Source: JBBSUQ01 sp964389755
GTDB lineage: Bacteria; Bacteroidota; Bacteroidia; Flavobacteriales_D; Crocinitomicaceae
Reading direction: 5' to 3'
DNA: 64,000 bases
NCBI GenBank assembly: GCA_964389755.1
Contig: CAYMEW010000005.1
Coordinates: 1 to 64,000 of the forward strand
Part shown: positions 51,806-61,300 of the stretch, in pieces
How positions within the stretch are numbered: position 1 is the first letter of the stretch
Layout of the letters: every line of letters begins with the position of its first letter
Notes under the pieces: generated by a model
Told to the model about the DNA's origin: nothing
Databases searched by the model: none
Seen by the model: the letters and a program-made list of their open reading frames with translations, nothing else
Position numbers and translations under genes: made by a program

Positions 51806-53122
51806 ATGACTCCCGATAAAAAAATCCAAAAAGCACTTTTCTGGCACCGACGCGACCTGCGTATCGAAGATAATGCCGGCCTGTATAAAGCCCTGAAGCA
51901 GTCTGAAGAAGTGATCCCGGTATTCATTTTCGACAGCACCATCCTCGAGTTACTCCCCGGGGATGATCAGCGTGTCCTGTTCATTTACCGGCAGATCGAA
52001 CAATTGCGTACGGATTACCACGTTCACCATTCGGATCTGTACGTGGCATACGGCGACCCGAAAAAACTGATTCCCGAACTGGCACGCCTGTTTCAAGCGG
52101 AGGCCGTCTTTACAAACCGGGACTACGAACCGGCGGCGGTTCTGCGCGATCAGCAGGTGCATGAGGCGCTGGCAAAGGACGACATTCCGCTGATCGGGGC
52201 CAAGGACCATGTGATCTTTGAAAAATCGGAGGTCGTGAAAGACGATGGCGAGCCCTACGTGGTGTATACGCCCTACATGAAAAAGTGGCGCGAAAAACTC
52301 AACGATTTCTATTTGTCTTCCTACCCGGTAAAGGAATACACGCCGAAACTCAGTAAACAGAAGCATTCCGCTACTCCGTCGTTGACAGACATGGGTTTTT
52401 CCGATAAGAAAAGCGTTGACTTCCCTCCGGCTGAGTTTCCTTCTAAAACGATCCGTGACTACGATAAAACGCGCGACTTCCCGGCAGACACAGGCGGTAC
52501 GTCCCGCCTCGGAATGCACCTGCGTTTCGGAACGATCAGCATCCGCGAACTGGCGCGCTATGCGCAGAAACGCAACGAAACGTACCTCAACGAACTGATC
52601 TGGCGTGAGTTTTACCAAATGATCCTCTATCACTTCCCGCATTCTGCGGAACGTTCTTTTCGTCAAAAGTACGACGACATTCCGTGGAGCAATAACGAAG
52701 CACACTTTGAAAAATGGTGCGCCGGGAAGACGGGTTATCCGCTCGTGGATGCCGGTATGCGTCAACTCAACGAAAGCGGCTACATGCACAACCGCGTGCG
52801 CATGGTGGTTGCAAGTTTTCTCACCAAACACCTGCTGATCGACTGGCGCTGGGGCGAAGCTTATTTTGCGCACAAACTACTCGATTACGAACAGGCGAGT
52901 AATGTGGGAGGCTGGCAGTGGGCGGCAGGAAGCGGCTGTGATGCAGCGCCCTATTTCCGGGTATTTAATCCTTCCACGCAACTCGATAAATTCGACAAGG
53001 ACCGGAAATATGTAAAACGCTGGGTGCCGGAGTTCGGAAGCGCTGATTACCCCGAACCGATCGTGGAACACAAGGAAGCACGCGAACGTGCGATCTCGAC
53101 CTATAAAAAGGCGCTGAACTAA
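51806..53122 (+). CDS. Deoxyribodipyrimidine photolyase (cryptochrome/photolyase family)
   Basis: 438 aa. It repairs UV pyrimidine dimers in DNA using light and FAD. The N-terminal antenna-binding domain starts ALFWHRRDLRIEDNAGL; the C-terminal FAD domain shows LGMHLRFGTISIREL, the LNELIWREFYQMI, GYPLVDAGMRQLNESGYMHNRVRM, DWRWGEAYFAHKLLDYEQASNVGGWQW stretch that holds FAD-contacting and Trp-chain residues. Length fits CPD-class photolyases; 6-4 or DASH types cannot be excluded. Photolyase and carotenoid genes within 5 kb hint at a light-response region. Confidence 0.95.
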   Translation: MTPDKKIQKALFWHRRDLRIEDNAGLYKALKQSEEVIPVFIFDSTILELLPGDDQRVLFIYRQIEQLRTDYHVHHSDLYVAYGDPKKLIPELARLFQAEAVFTNRDYEPAAVLRDQQVHEALAKDDIPLIGAKDHVIFEKSEVVKDDGEPYVVYTPYMKKWREKLNDFYLSSYPVKEYTPKLSKQKHSATPSLTDMGFSDKKSVDFPPAEFPSKTIRDYDKTRDFPADTGGTSRLGMHLRFGTISIRELARYAQKRNETYLNELIWREFYQMILYHFPHSAERSFRQKYDDIPWSNNEAHFEKWCAGKTGYPLVDAGMRQLNESGYMHNRVRMVVASFLTKHLLIDWRWGEAYFAHKLLDYEQASNVGGWQWAAGSGCDAAPYFRVFNPSTQLDKFDKDRKYVKRWVPEFGSADYPEPIVEHKEARERAISTYKKALN

Positions 53123-53163
53123 GCCTGTTTCAATCTGTTGATTACTTTTACTTACAATACAAT

Positions 53164-53670
53164 TTATTGTGTCACAACCCTACTTTGTGCCACAGCGGTC
53201 TGTATTTTCATGTTCCAAAGATCAACATTATCGATACTAAAAACCATTGTGAAGTTTTCACGAACTTTTTTTGAACCGAATAATCCCTTTTTTTCAGTTT
53301 CGAGTGGAGAGAGATACTGAATTTGCAGTCCTTCCTTACGCTCTCCAATTAGATTCTTGAATAGCTTGCGAAACAAACCTTGTTTAGGGCTAGAAACATT
53401 TGTTATGTATTGCAATGAAACATCAAACCATTGACCCAAAACCGATCCGAATTGTTCAGCAGATTCTATTTTCATATTTTTTGCTTCCATGACTATCAGT
53501 TTGAGAATTAGAAGGCGCTGATTGGTCAAATATAATTTTCCGATACATGTATCGTACGATTTAAAAAATGTACCTTTCTCAAAATTGATGATTGAAACGG
53601 TCGGGTTTTCGATTTCCAAAAACTCACCTTCACGTAAGTCTGTGAAAATACCTATTTTATTAGTGTTCAT
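53164..53670 (-). CDS. PH/GRAM-like protein of AT-rich segment
   Basis: 168 aa, soluble. The region FKSYDTCIGKLYLTNQRLLILKLIVME resembles the strand pattern of bacterial PH-like/GRAM domains (GxLYLTNxRL). The last third is basic and polar. Codon use is AT-rich, unlike the neighbouring photolyase, suggesting recent acquisition or relaxed selection. No conserved neighbours; function unknown. Confidence 0.6.
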   Translation of the reverse strand: MNTNKIGIFTDLREGEFLEIENPTVSIINFEKGTFFKSYDTCIGKLYLTNQRLLILKLIVMEAKNMKIESAEQFGSVLGQWFDVSLQYITNVSSPKQGLFRKLFKNLIGERKEGLQIQYLSPLETEKKGLFGSKKVRENFTMVFSIDNVDLWNMKIQTAVAQSRVVTQ

Positions 53671-54169
53671 AACTGAAGAATTAGATAGATATTTAAATAG
53701 TAGTAAATAAACTTAAATCTCGCTTTTTAGAAAGCTGTTTGATATTTAATCGTTTTAATATTAAGAAAAAAATTAAAAACTAAAACTAGTTTAGTAATAA
53801 GTGTTCGAAATTCTCTCAACACTTCCGAATGATTTTGAAAAAGTAAGATAAAAGCACCTGTGTTTTTTAAGGTACAAAATCGTGTATTATTTACAGTCGC
53901 CTTTTTCAAAAAGTAAGCAAGTGAATTGAAAAAGGGGCACCGTAAAGTAGCTCCGAAGGAGATCACTGAAACGGTCGTTTTTCAGGAATGCAGTGCAACT
54001 CATTGAAAACAGCGACGAGCTTTCTTTTGGCTCTTTTCTTTCGCGGAGAAAGAAAAGAGTAAGTTGGCAAGCGCAGCTTGCAATTCTAACAAGCATTTTC
54101 TCATTTGTACGCTTTATATAATCCACGTAAGCCTGCGCAACAGTTGGCCTGTCAAAAATCAGTTTTTTC
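53671..54169. other. AT-rich spacer with repeat copy B
   Basis: This 500-base gap holds the dispersed repeat (53870-54085). The rest is AT-rich and carries no ORF, promoter or terminator that I can support. Confidence 0.45.
53870..54085. repeat. Dispersed repeat, copy B (related to 4911-5206)
   Basis: Same order and orientation of blocks as copy A but without the ~65-base insert. It contains a perfect 12-bp hairpin, CTCTTTTCTTTC / GAAAGAAAAGAG with loop GCGGA (54031-54059), and the GCAAGC-GCA-GCTTGC palindrome. The arms of the hairpin differ from copy A, yet they still pair in each copy. Confidence 0.8.
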
Positions 54170-55036
54170 TCAGTCGCGGTGCTCAGGCCCCGCGTAGAGC
54201 AGCTGAAAAGCATTCGACACTGCCTGGTGCAGGATCGTCGCGTGATTCTCTGCGGGTAAATAATCGAAGGTGACGCGGACCTGTTCGTTTTCGAGGGCTT
54301 TCAGTTTATCTGCCAGGAGGTTGGCATCCACCTCCATCACGCGCGGTACGGTTGTGGGGGTCAGTCCTTCTTTACCGACGCCAATGTATACATCGGTACG
54401 CGTAGCCGCGAGTTTCTCAGTGCTTTGTTCAAGGAGGGAACCGTTGTCCCACCACAGGCTCGGGCTCACGATGATGTAACGGTTGAAAAGTTTGGGTTTT
54501 TCCAGGAGTATTTCGGTGGCCAGGAGTCCGCCGAGCGATTGCCCGATAAGCGTTTTATCTTCATTGACGCGGTAGGCCGACTGCATGTAAGGTTGCAATT
54601 CTTTTTCGATGAAAGCCATGAACTTATCGGAGTGGCCGGTGGTTGGGAAACGTTTCTTTTGCGCGGCATCCTGCGTGGGGAATGTAAAATCCCGTTCGCG
54701 GTCGACCGTTGCAATTCCGACGACGATCGATTTGGGCACGCGGTCGATCCATTCGAAGTTATTGAACTGCACGAGTCCGACGATGTGGATGAAATCCTCG
54801 TTTGCGGAACCGTCCAGCAGGTAGATCACGGGATAGGTAAGGGTATCGTTGGGGTTGTATCCTTCCGGGAGGTAGATGTTGAGCACGCGGTTTTCCCCGA
54901 GTTCTTCCGAACGGATCTCGTCTACGATGCCGAGCACAAAGGGTTTTGATTTAAGCTGTGCTTTGACCGGATCCTTCTGAGCGAACGGGCCGGTTGCCGT
55001 AAGCGCCAGGACGAGAAAGAGGAGTACATTTTTCAT
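54170..55036 (-). CDS. Secreted esterase-like alpha/beta hydrolase
   Basis: 288 aa. Signal peptide 1-19, then the alpha/beta hydrolase fold of the putative esterase (Fes/IroE-like, S-formylglutathione-hydrolase-like) group: VIYLLDGSANEDF early strand, nucleophile elbow GQSLGG (Ser about 168), a catalytic His in ENHATILHQAV and an acidic residue before it. It probably hydrolyses ester bonds in the periplasm or outside; the substrate is unknown. GC is like the core genome, unlike both flanks, so it breaks the AT-rich region in two. Confidence 0.85.
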   Translation of the reverse strand: MKNVLLFLVLALTATGPFAQKDPVKAQLKSKPFVLGIVDEIRSEELGENRVLNIYLPEGYNPNDTLTYPVIYLLDGSANEDFIHIVGLVQFNNFEWIDRVPKSIVVGIATVDRERDFTFPTQDAAQKKRFPTTGHSDKFMAFIEKELQPYMQSAYRVNEDKTLIGQSLGGLLATEILLEKPKLFNRYIIVSPSLWWDNGSLLEQSTEKLAATRTDVYIGVGKEGLTPTTVPRVMEVDANLLADKLKALENEQVRVTFDYLPAENHATILHQAVSNAFQLLYAGPEHRD

Positions 55037-55259
55037 GCGGTTGTTTTTGGGGTATTAGGGATGAAAATACGGTTTTTTAGCGGGATTGTAAATTGATCGT
55101 GATAAATCGAGTGAATTTAATACATATCTTAGTACACAATTGACTGAACACGTAAAGTCCCCATGAGAAATACATAAAGGACGAGAACAAATAAAATAAC
55201 ATCAACCATAAGCTATCTGAACAATGCTGATTTGGAAAGTCAACATCCTTTTGGCTGAT

Positions 55260-55267
55260 TAACTTTG
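55260..55267 (+). promoter_or_regulatory. Promoter -7 element for the 55279 gene
   Basis: TAACTTTG, a perfect TAnnTTTG, 11 bases before ATG 55279. It supports the start of the frameshifted gene. Confidence 0.5.
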
Positions 55268-55278
55268 CGTTTTAAGAT

Positions 55279-56476
55279 ATGAATCCGATAGAAAGAATAC
55301 TAAAAGAATTAAAATCGGAAGAAGCCTGTATTTGGTTTACAAAGGACGAAGATGCATTAATATTAATTATTAAAGCCCCTATAAATAGCTGTAAATCAAT
55401 TTTACACGGTTGTCAAACCCAAATTTTGTTTGGTTTTGATAAAACGGTTGATCAACCAATCGTTCATTCAGGCATCCGTATATATGATGATTTCGAAAAT
55501 CCTCTTTTGCTAACAGCATAGATATATTGATGAAAATGAGAACTTTATCAAGATACTCGAACAAGAAAATTGTGCGGTAGCACTTTATAGTGAATTGGGA
55601 TTACCTCTGGCTTATGGTGAGGTTCGAATTGATAAATATAAAAGTCATGAGATTTTAACGCTTATTAGAAATAATGGGCATTTGTATAGTGGAGAGTTTA
55701 CAAAGCGAGTAAAGCAGTCATTGGATTCTTTTGATTTTTCAATTGATGCTATGCGAGAATTTGAACAGGCATATAGAATTGATACGATCATAGCTGATTG
55801 TAAATTTCAAAATTGGAACAATCCCGAAGCAAATTTTATCGGTTTAGTGGATCACGCTAGAACAAAACTGACGGACGAAAAAGAGGGAGGGACACTTGAA
55901 AAACACATTTGGTTTTCTCTGGAAAATATATTTCCCTTTGAAATATATCATAGTCCAAAGTTCAAAACCAAATCAGGTGAAAAAGAGTTTATTGATATCC
56001 TCGCCTATTATGACCTTGGAATTTTTCTGATCGAATCGAAAGGCCTATCAATATTTGATGGGGCCATTGAAAAAACCATGGACAAAAAAGTTCTCACTAC
56101 CCAAAAGCATATAAAAAAAGGAATTGACCAATTAGTCGGTGCGAATGAAAATATGAAACGAGGAACTGATTTCTTTGATTCTAAAGGAGAACCAATCTCT
56201 TTTAACAGAAATATTGTTCCACATTGTATTGTTCTAGTCGCTGAACTTCTTCATTTTGGTGATTGGAAAGGAATTGAGAACCTGATTATGAAAACCATGA
56301 TTGAAAAAGGAATTTATCTTCATGTGTTTGATCTGAGAGAACTTGTTTCATTGCTGAAAATTTCACAGGGTATAAAAGAACATTTTGATTATCATTTAAT
56401 GAAACGTGCAGAAAGGTTTGTTGAGGTACAAAGTATCCATATCAGATCTTACCCCGATTTGGATAAAAGTGATTAA
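55279..56476 (+). pseudogene. Frameshifted gene with ExK nuclease-like motif
   Basis: Two frames together look like one protein of about 398 aa. The first (55279-55521) starts at ATG after a promoter and ends FENPLLLTA-stop; the second, +1 relative, is open from 55514 and continues QHRYIDENENFIKILEQENCAV and then ...ALYSELGLPLAYGEV without an own ATG for 79 codons, so a single indel near 55514-55518 breaks the gene. Around residue 235 the protein has KFKTKSGEKEFIDILAYYD and GIFLIESKG: an Asp followed by ExK on adjacent strands, as in PD-(D/E)xK and NERD-type nuclease folds. Codon use is AT-rich. Could also be a sequencing error or a programmed shift. Confidence 0.55.
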
Positions 56477-56869
56477 TAATATACTTAGCAGACGGACAAT
56501 GTCGCAAAATTTCTTGAACTGTCCGGTAAGTAATATAGAGTCCACCGAATTTATTCAACCTATTTCGACGACGCCAATTACAAACATTATTAATCTAACA
56601 CATCGATAATAATAGCAGTACATTTTTAATAACATAAATTATATTCAAAAGCATATAAAATCTTTTAAATAATCAAAAGTATATTTAATTGCATATACAT
56701 TTGTTCAGGTACTCGCAACTGCAACTCCGCTAATCGTTGAATAATAACTGAACCTGTTTCCGGCAGATCAAATGTTGGCCTGGTTTTCAAGGAGAAATGA
56801 ACACCCTGCTTTCATTTGTTCAAATTGATGTGATGAAAAAAGTTCAATTCGTGTATGCAGCGGTGATGA
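56477..56869. other. AT-rich gene-free stretch
   Basis: About 390 bases of AT-rich sequence after the frameshifted gene. A short open stretch MKKVQFVYAAVMNGIT at about 56834 ends at TAA just as the next small ORF begins. I see no other signal. Confidence 0.4.
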
Positions 56870-57040
56870 ATGGAATTACTTAAGTGCTGCGAAAAGGCAC
56901 GCTTTATACAAAGTTATTTATTCGTAACTGCAGAAGAAAACAGCCAGAAGTACGATGAAGAATTTTATCCTATGTGTGCAGAGGCAATGGAAGCGTGCGG
57001 GATTCGGTTTGAAGACGGAGGTGTTTCCTGCAATTATTAA
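56870..57040 (+). CDS. Small Cys-containing ORF, unknown
   Basis: 56 aa: starts MELLKCCEKARFIQSYLFVTA and ends DEEFYPMCAEAMEACG then RFEDGGVSCNY. It has five Cys, two adjacent. The segment looks coding by composition but no family is recognised, and it may be a remnant of a larger gene. It lies downstream of the frameshifted gene in the AT-rich region. Confidence 0.35.
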   Translation: MELLKCCEKARFIQSYLFVTAEENSQKYDEEFYPMCAEAMEACGIRFEDGGVSCNY

Positions 57041-57121
57041 GTTGAAAATGAGTAGAAATACCTATTGATAATCAGAATTGTAAGTTCTAATTTCACATCA
57101 CTAATTTAAATTACATGAGCT

Positions 57122-57403
57122 ATGAGCAAAGATGATGAATTGAAAAAGCAATTATTCTCCCTCTTAAAGAAGAAAGACACTCAGGAATTACATCTGTTTA
57201 TCACCCGACGAACTAGCGATGGCAGTTGCGTAATTGCATCTGATGATAAAAAATCTATTTGCAAAAAGTTGGAATTTAAGGATAGTGTCACTGATTCCAA
57301 TTCTTTTCATTGTGAGAATGCAGATTCTGCAAGAAAAAAATGCGCCGATATTGGATCGCGTGTGTGTGGTCCTTGTGTCAGCCATCTTTACGCGAACTAT
57401 TAG
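57122..57403 (+). CDS. Small Cys-rich protein, unknown
   Basis: 93 aa, soluble, with a polar helix start (MSKDDELKKQLFSLLKKKDTQEL) and five Cys in the C-terminal two thirds (CVIASDDKKSICKKL; CENADSARKKCADIG; RVCGPCVSHLY), the last as CxxC. The spacing suggests a small metal-binding fold but no family is recognised. AT-rich codon use. Confidence 0.5.
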   Translation: MSKDDELKKQLFSLLKKKDTQELHLFITRRTSDGSCVIASDDKKSICKKLEFKDSVTDSNSFHCENADSARKKCADIGSRVCGPCVSHLYANY

Positions 57404-57708
57404 TCAATCTTGATCAAGACACCACCTATAAAATCTGCTCGGTTTGGATTGTCGATAAATCAATCATAATCGACGGATTATCAAGAATTGTTAATAACAG
57501 TTGTGGAAAACTCATTATGAAAAACCCAGTATTCTAAATACTTATAGTATATCTTCGGGATTGAAATAAAGAAAGGGTAGAATTACAGTTCTACCCTTCA
57601 AGGTTGGAAGACACCCGACCTTTTCAGAAGGACATCTTCAAGAATTTTCATCTAAAGTAATACTTTCTGAATAACTCGGTGTTTGCACTGTAACATCCAT
57701 GGTGATTA
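57404..57708. other. Gene-free stretch with a strong hairpin
   Basis: About 300 bases of AT-rich sequence. It has a perfect 10-bp hairpin (57573-57598) listed separately. No ORF with coding signal. Confidence 0.45.
57573..57598. terminator. Strong hairpin, possible terminator
   Basis: AAGGGTAGAA / TTCTACCCTT with a 6-base loop. No T run on the plus strand; the minus-strand side reads into CTTTATTTC. It may terminate the 57122 gene imperfectly or have another role. Confidence 0.4.
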
Positions 57709-57879
57709 ATGGGTGAAAATATTGCAGCAATGGCAGTAAAACACAAACCTACTGGGGTAGTCCACAGTGGAAGTAAGGGTGGTACTACAGGATGTGGAAC
57801 TAATACAAACTCACATTCTGATCATTGGGTAAATACCAGTGAAAAAATCACGTGCGACAAGAACGGTTGCAAAAACTAA
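57709..57879 (+). CDS. Small secreted-like Cys protein, unknown
   Basis: 56 aa, starting MGENIAAMAVKHKPTGVVHSG and ending HWVNTSEKITCDKNGCKN. Two Cys sit in the C-terminal CDKNGC, and one earlier in TTGCGTN. The C-terminal segment HWxNTSxKxxCxKNGC resembles the tail of small proteins annotated in several Bacteroidota, recalled rather than searched. A strong terminator begins 15 bases after the stop, which supports this as a real transcription unit. Confidence 0.55.
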   Translation: MGENIAAMAVKHKPTGVVHSGSKGGTTGCGTNTNSHSDHWVNTSEKITCDKNGCKN

Positions 57880-57893
57880 TTCTTAGTCTAGGG

Positions 57894-57925
57894 AATGGTG
57901 TCTTCGCGGCACCATTTCTTTTTTT
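57894..57925 (+). terminator. Rho-independent terminator
   Basis: A 9-bp stem AATGGTGTC / GGCACCATT (one G-T pair) with a 5-base loop, then TCTTTTTTT. Confidence 0.85.
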
Positions 57926-57990
57926 CCGTCCCAAATTCCGTCCCCAGTCAGTTTGTCGAATTGTCTATTTGTCGGCTGAATCGCACTAAA

Positions 57991-58021
57991 AACAAAAAAG
58001 CCCCACATTTCTGTGAAGCTT
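57991..58021 (-). terminator. Rho-independent terminator of tRNA-Gln
   Basis: On the minus strand a 10-bp stem (two G-T pairs) with a GAAA loop (58021-57998) is followed by a run of T (57999-57994). It sits 7 bases after the tRNA 3' end. Confidence 0.85.
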
Positions 58022-58027
58022 TCGTTG

Positions 58028-58100
58028 TTGTCCCACTAGGGCTCGAACCTAGACTCTTCTGAACCAAAATCAGACGTGTTGCCAGTTACACCATGGGACA
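58028..58100 (-). tRNA. tRNA-Gln (TTG anticodon)
   Basis: 73 bases on the minus strand without an encoded CCA. Acceptor stem TGTCCCA / TGGGACA, D arm starting TGGTGTAACTGGCAACA, anticodon stem TCTGA / TCAGA with loop TTTTGGT giving anticodon TTG, and T arm with GGTTCGAGCCC. It decodes CAA/CAG. It lies at the right edge of the AT-rich region but no copy of its 3' end is seen in the island. Confidence 0.95.
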
Positions 58101-58319
58101 GTAGCAATGCGTAAATTGCGAGTGCAAATTTAGAAACTTAATTTAAGTTTCAAACGAAAATCGCAAAATATTTTTCAGAAGTATGCGTTTTTTCGCAGGC
58201 CGGCAACGGTAAAATTGTAAAATACAACCGTTCCAACCAATATATTTTTAATTTCGCAGGGTAAACCGAAAACGGGTCGTCCTGCAACGGCCGTTTAAAC
58301 AATACGAAAAACAGAACAG

Positions 58320-61300
58320 ATGAACTACAGAAAACTCAATTTGTACCTCGGATGGTTTGTATTCCTGATCGCCACGATCGTTTTCTTCATGACAATCGAA
58401 GATACCGTTTCGCTCTGGGACTGCGGCGAATACATTACCGCTGCTTATAAACTGGAGGTCGGTCACCCGCCGGGAGCTCCGTTCTTTATGGTACTCGGTC
58501 GTTTGTTCTCGTTCTTTGCCGCTCCGGAAAACGTATCGGTGTGGATCAACCGCCTCTCGGCGCTTTCGAGTTCCCTGACGATCTTATTCATGTTCTGGAC
58601 AATTACGCTCTTTGCCCGCAAGATTGCGCTACGCAATAAGGATATCCTGACGCGCGGCGACGAATTTGCCGTACTCGGAGCGGGACTCATCGGTTCGCTT
58701 GCTTACACGTTCACAGACTCTTTCTGGTTCTCTGCCGTGGAAGGGGAAGTATACGCCATGTCCTCGCTCTTTACAGCGGTCATCTTCTGGGCCGGGCTCA
58801 AGTGGGATGAAGAAATGGCACTCCGCAAATCGAAACTGGACACGGTGGCCAACCCGGACCGCTGGTTGTTGCTGATCATGTTTTTGCTCGGGCTCGCGAT
58901 CGGGGTCCACTTACTCGGTATCCTCGTGGTTCCGGCAATCTGTTTCCTGATCTATTTCCGTTATGCAGACAAGGTTTCGGCACCGTATTTCATCCTGGTA
59001 GGTGTACTTTCGGTATTCATCCTCGGATTCATCCAAAGTGCCGTGATCCCCGGATCGATCTACCTGGCATCCCTTTTCGAGGTAAGTTTCCGCAACTCCT
59101 TCGGACTTCCGTTTTACACGGGAACGATCTTCTTTTTCCTCTTACTCATTGTCGGCTGCGTGGTATTGCTGCGCGTAAGTCGCAAGCGCAACATCCCGAT
59201 CCTGTACAACTCGGTGCTCGGACTGATCCTTTTGCTGATCGGTTACAGTACGTTCGCAGTGATCGTGATCCGTTCCAACGCAAACCCGCCACTGGACGAA
59301 AACGACCCGGAAAACCTCGTAACACTCCGCGCTTACCTGAACCGGGAACAATACGGTTCGGCGCCGATCCTCTTCGGGCCTTACTGGAACTCCAACCCGA
59401 GTCCGCGGGATGAGAACGGGAACCTCTCTCCTTTTTACCTCCGTCGCTTTGTAGTTATTGACAACGACAAGGATGTGAAAGCCTTCCGGGACGAGGCCAA
59501 AGCCAATGCGTACCTGAAAGAACACGGTGCCGACGAGGTCGTGGAAAAATACTACGAGGCCAATAGCCGCATCCGCATCGGCGGGGACCAGCACTTCGAA
59601 CAGACAACGCTCTTCCCGCGTATGTACTACAGCATGGAACCGACCAAGGTCAGCGGTTACAAATACTGGTCCGGGTACGATCCGTCGGTAGACAAGGGAA
59701 CGGAGATCGGGCGTGACGGAAACCGCCTCCCGACTTTCGGGGAAAACCTGCGTTACTTCTTCAATTACCAGGTAAACTTCATGTACGTTCGCTACTTTAT
59801 GTGGAACTTCGCTGGCCGCCAGAATGACATTCAGAATCACGACGGCGACCAGATGCGCGGAAACTGGATCTCGGGCTTCCCGATGGTGGACAATCAGCGC
59901 CTGGGTAACCAGGGAGAATACGCGCCGTACTTTACGAGCGATAACAAATCGAATAACAAGTTCTTCTACCTGCCGCTCATTCTGGGGCTGATCGGTATGA
60001 TCTTTCATTTCTACCGCAAACCGAAAGACGCGTTTGTCATCGGGCTTGCTTTCCTGTTCACGGGACTCGCCATTGTCGTTTACCTGAACCAGAAACCGTT
60101 CGAACCGCGTGAGCGTGACTATGCCTACGCCGGATCGTTCTACTTCTTTGCGATGTGGATCGGGATCGGTGTGTATGCCTTATACGATGCTTTCCGCAGT
60201 TTTGCGAAGAAAGAGTGGACCGGCTTTGCCATTATCGGCGGACTGATGCTGCTTCTGGGGCTTATCGTGGATGCTTCTTCGGACACAAGTACGGGAATGC
60301 CGATCACCCTGTCGTGGCTGATCATGATCGCGATCGCCGGAATTGCTCTCGGACTGATGTCCGGTTTGCGCAAGGCTCTTCAAAAGGACACGCAGGGTGC
60401 AGTGATCGCCACACTACTCGGACTGTTCGTGCCGGTGATCCTCGGCATGCAGGGTTGGGACGATCACGATCGAAGCAACAAGTTCTCTGCACGCGACCTC
60501 GCCTACAATTACCTCGAACCGTGCGCGAAGAACGCGATCCTCTTTACAAACGGGGATAACGATACCTTCCCGCTCTGGTACCTCCAGGAAGTAGAAGGCA
60601 AGCGTACGGATGTTCGCGTATGTAACCTGTCCCTGATGCAGACCGACTGGTATACCGAACAAATGATGATGAAAGCCTACGATTCGGATCCGTTACCGAT
60701 CAAGTTCGAGGAACAGCAGATCCTGATGTATGCCGGGACAACTGACAATGTGATCTTCATCGACCTGGTGAACCTCATCGGATCGGGTGCTTCGCAGGGC
60801 GTTATCAAAGAGGCGATCAACCTGCGGATTCAGAACAACATGACGGCCATGAAAAGTAAAACGGCGCAGTTCGAGGCTCAAATGACCGGGCTTGTAAACG
60901 GCATTACCGTAAAACAGCCACAGGCACGTGCCCGTTTCGACCTGCTGAAGAAAGCACTCGTTTCTTCTTCCTTCGCGGATGCAGCCGATAACGTACTCGC
61001 CAAATACACGGCCGGTCTCGAGATCCTGAACGGGGTACGCGGCGGACAGTATGCGATGAGCGAAGAGCTCCAGCGCCAGTTCTCTCAGGCGATCCTGAGT
61101 TACGAGGACGGTTGGGATTCGGTAGACATCGACGATGCCATGGCCTTTGTGCGCAACGACGATCATTTCGTACCGGCCGATTACGGACGCTTCCAGTTCT
61201 TCCCCTCACGTACTTTCACGATGCCGGTAGACAAGGAGCAGGTGTTGAAATCGGGAATACTGCCGGAAGGAACGACAGCTGCAGACCTGAAAAGTTCGAT

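Noticed and set aside
58028..58100. tRNA-Gln as an integration site for the AT-rich island
   Set aside because: I find no second copy of the tRNA 3' end in the window and no integrase, so no attachment-site pair can be supported.
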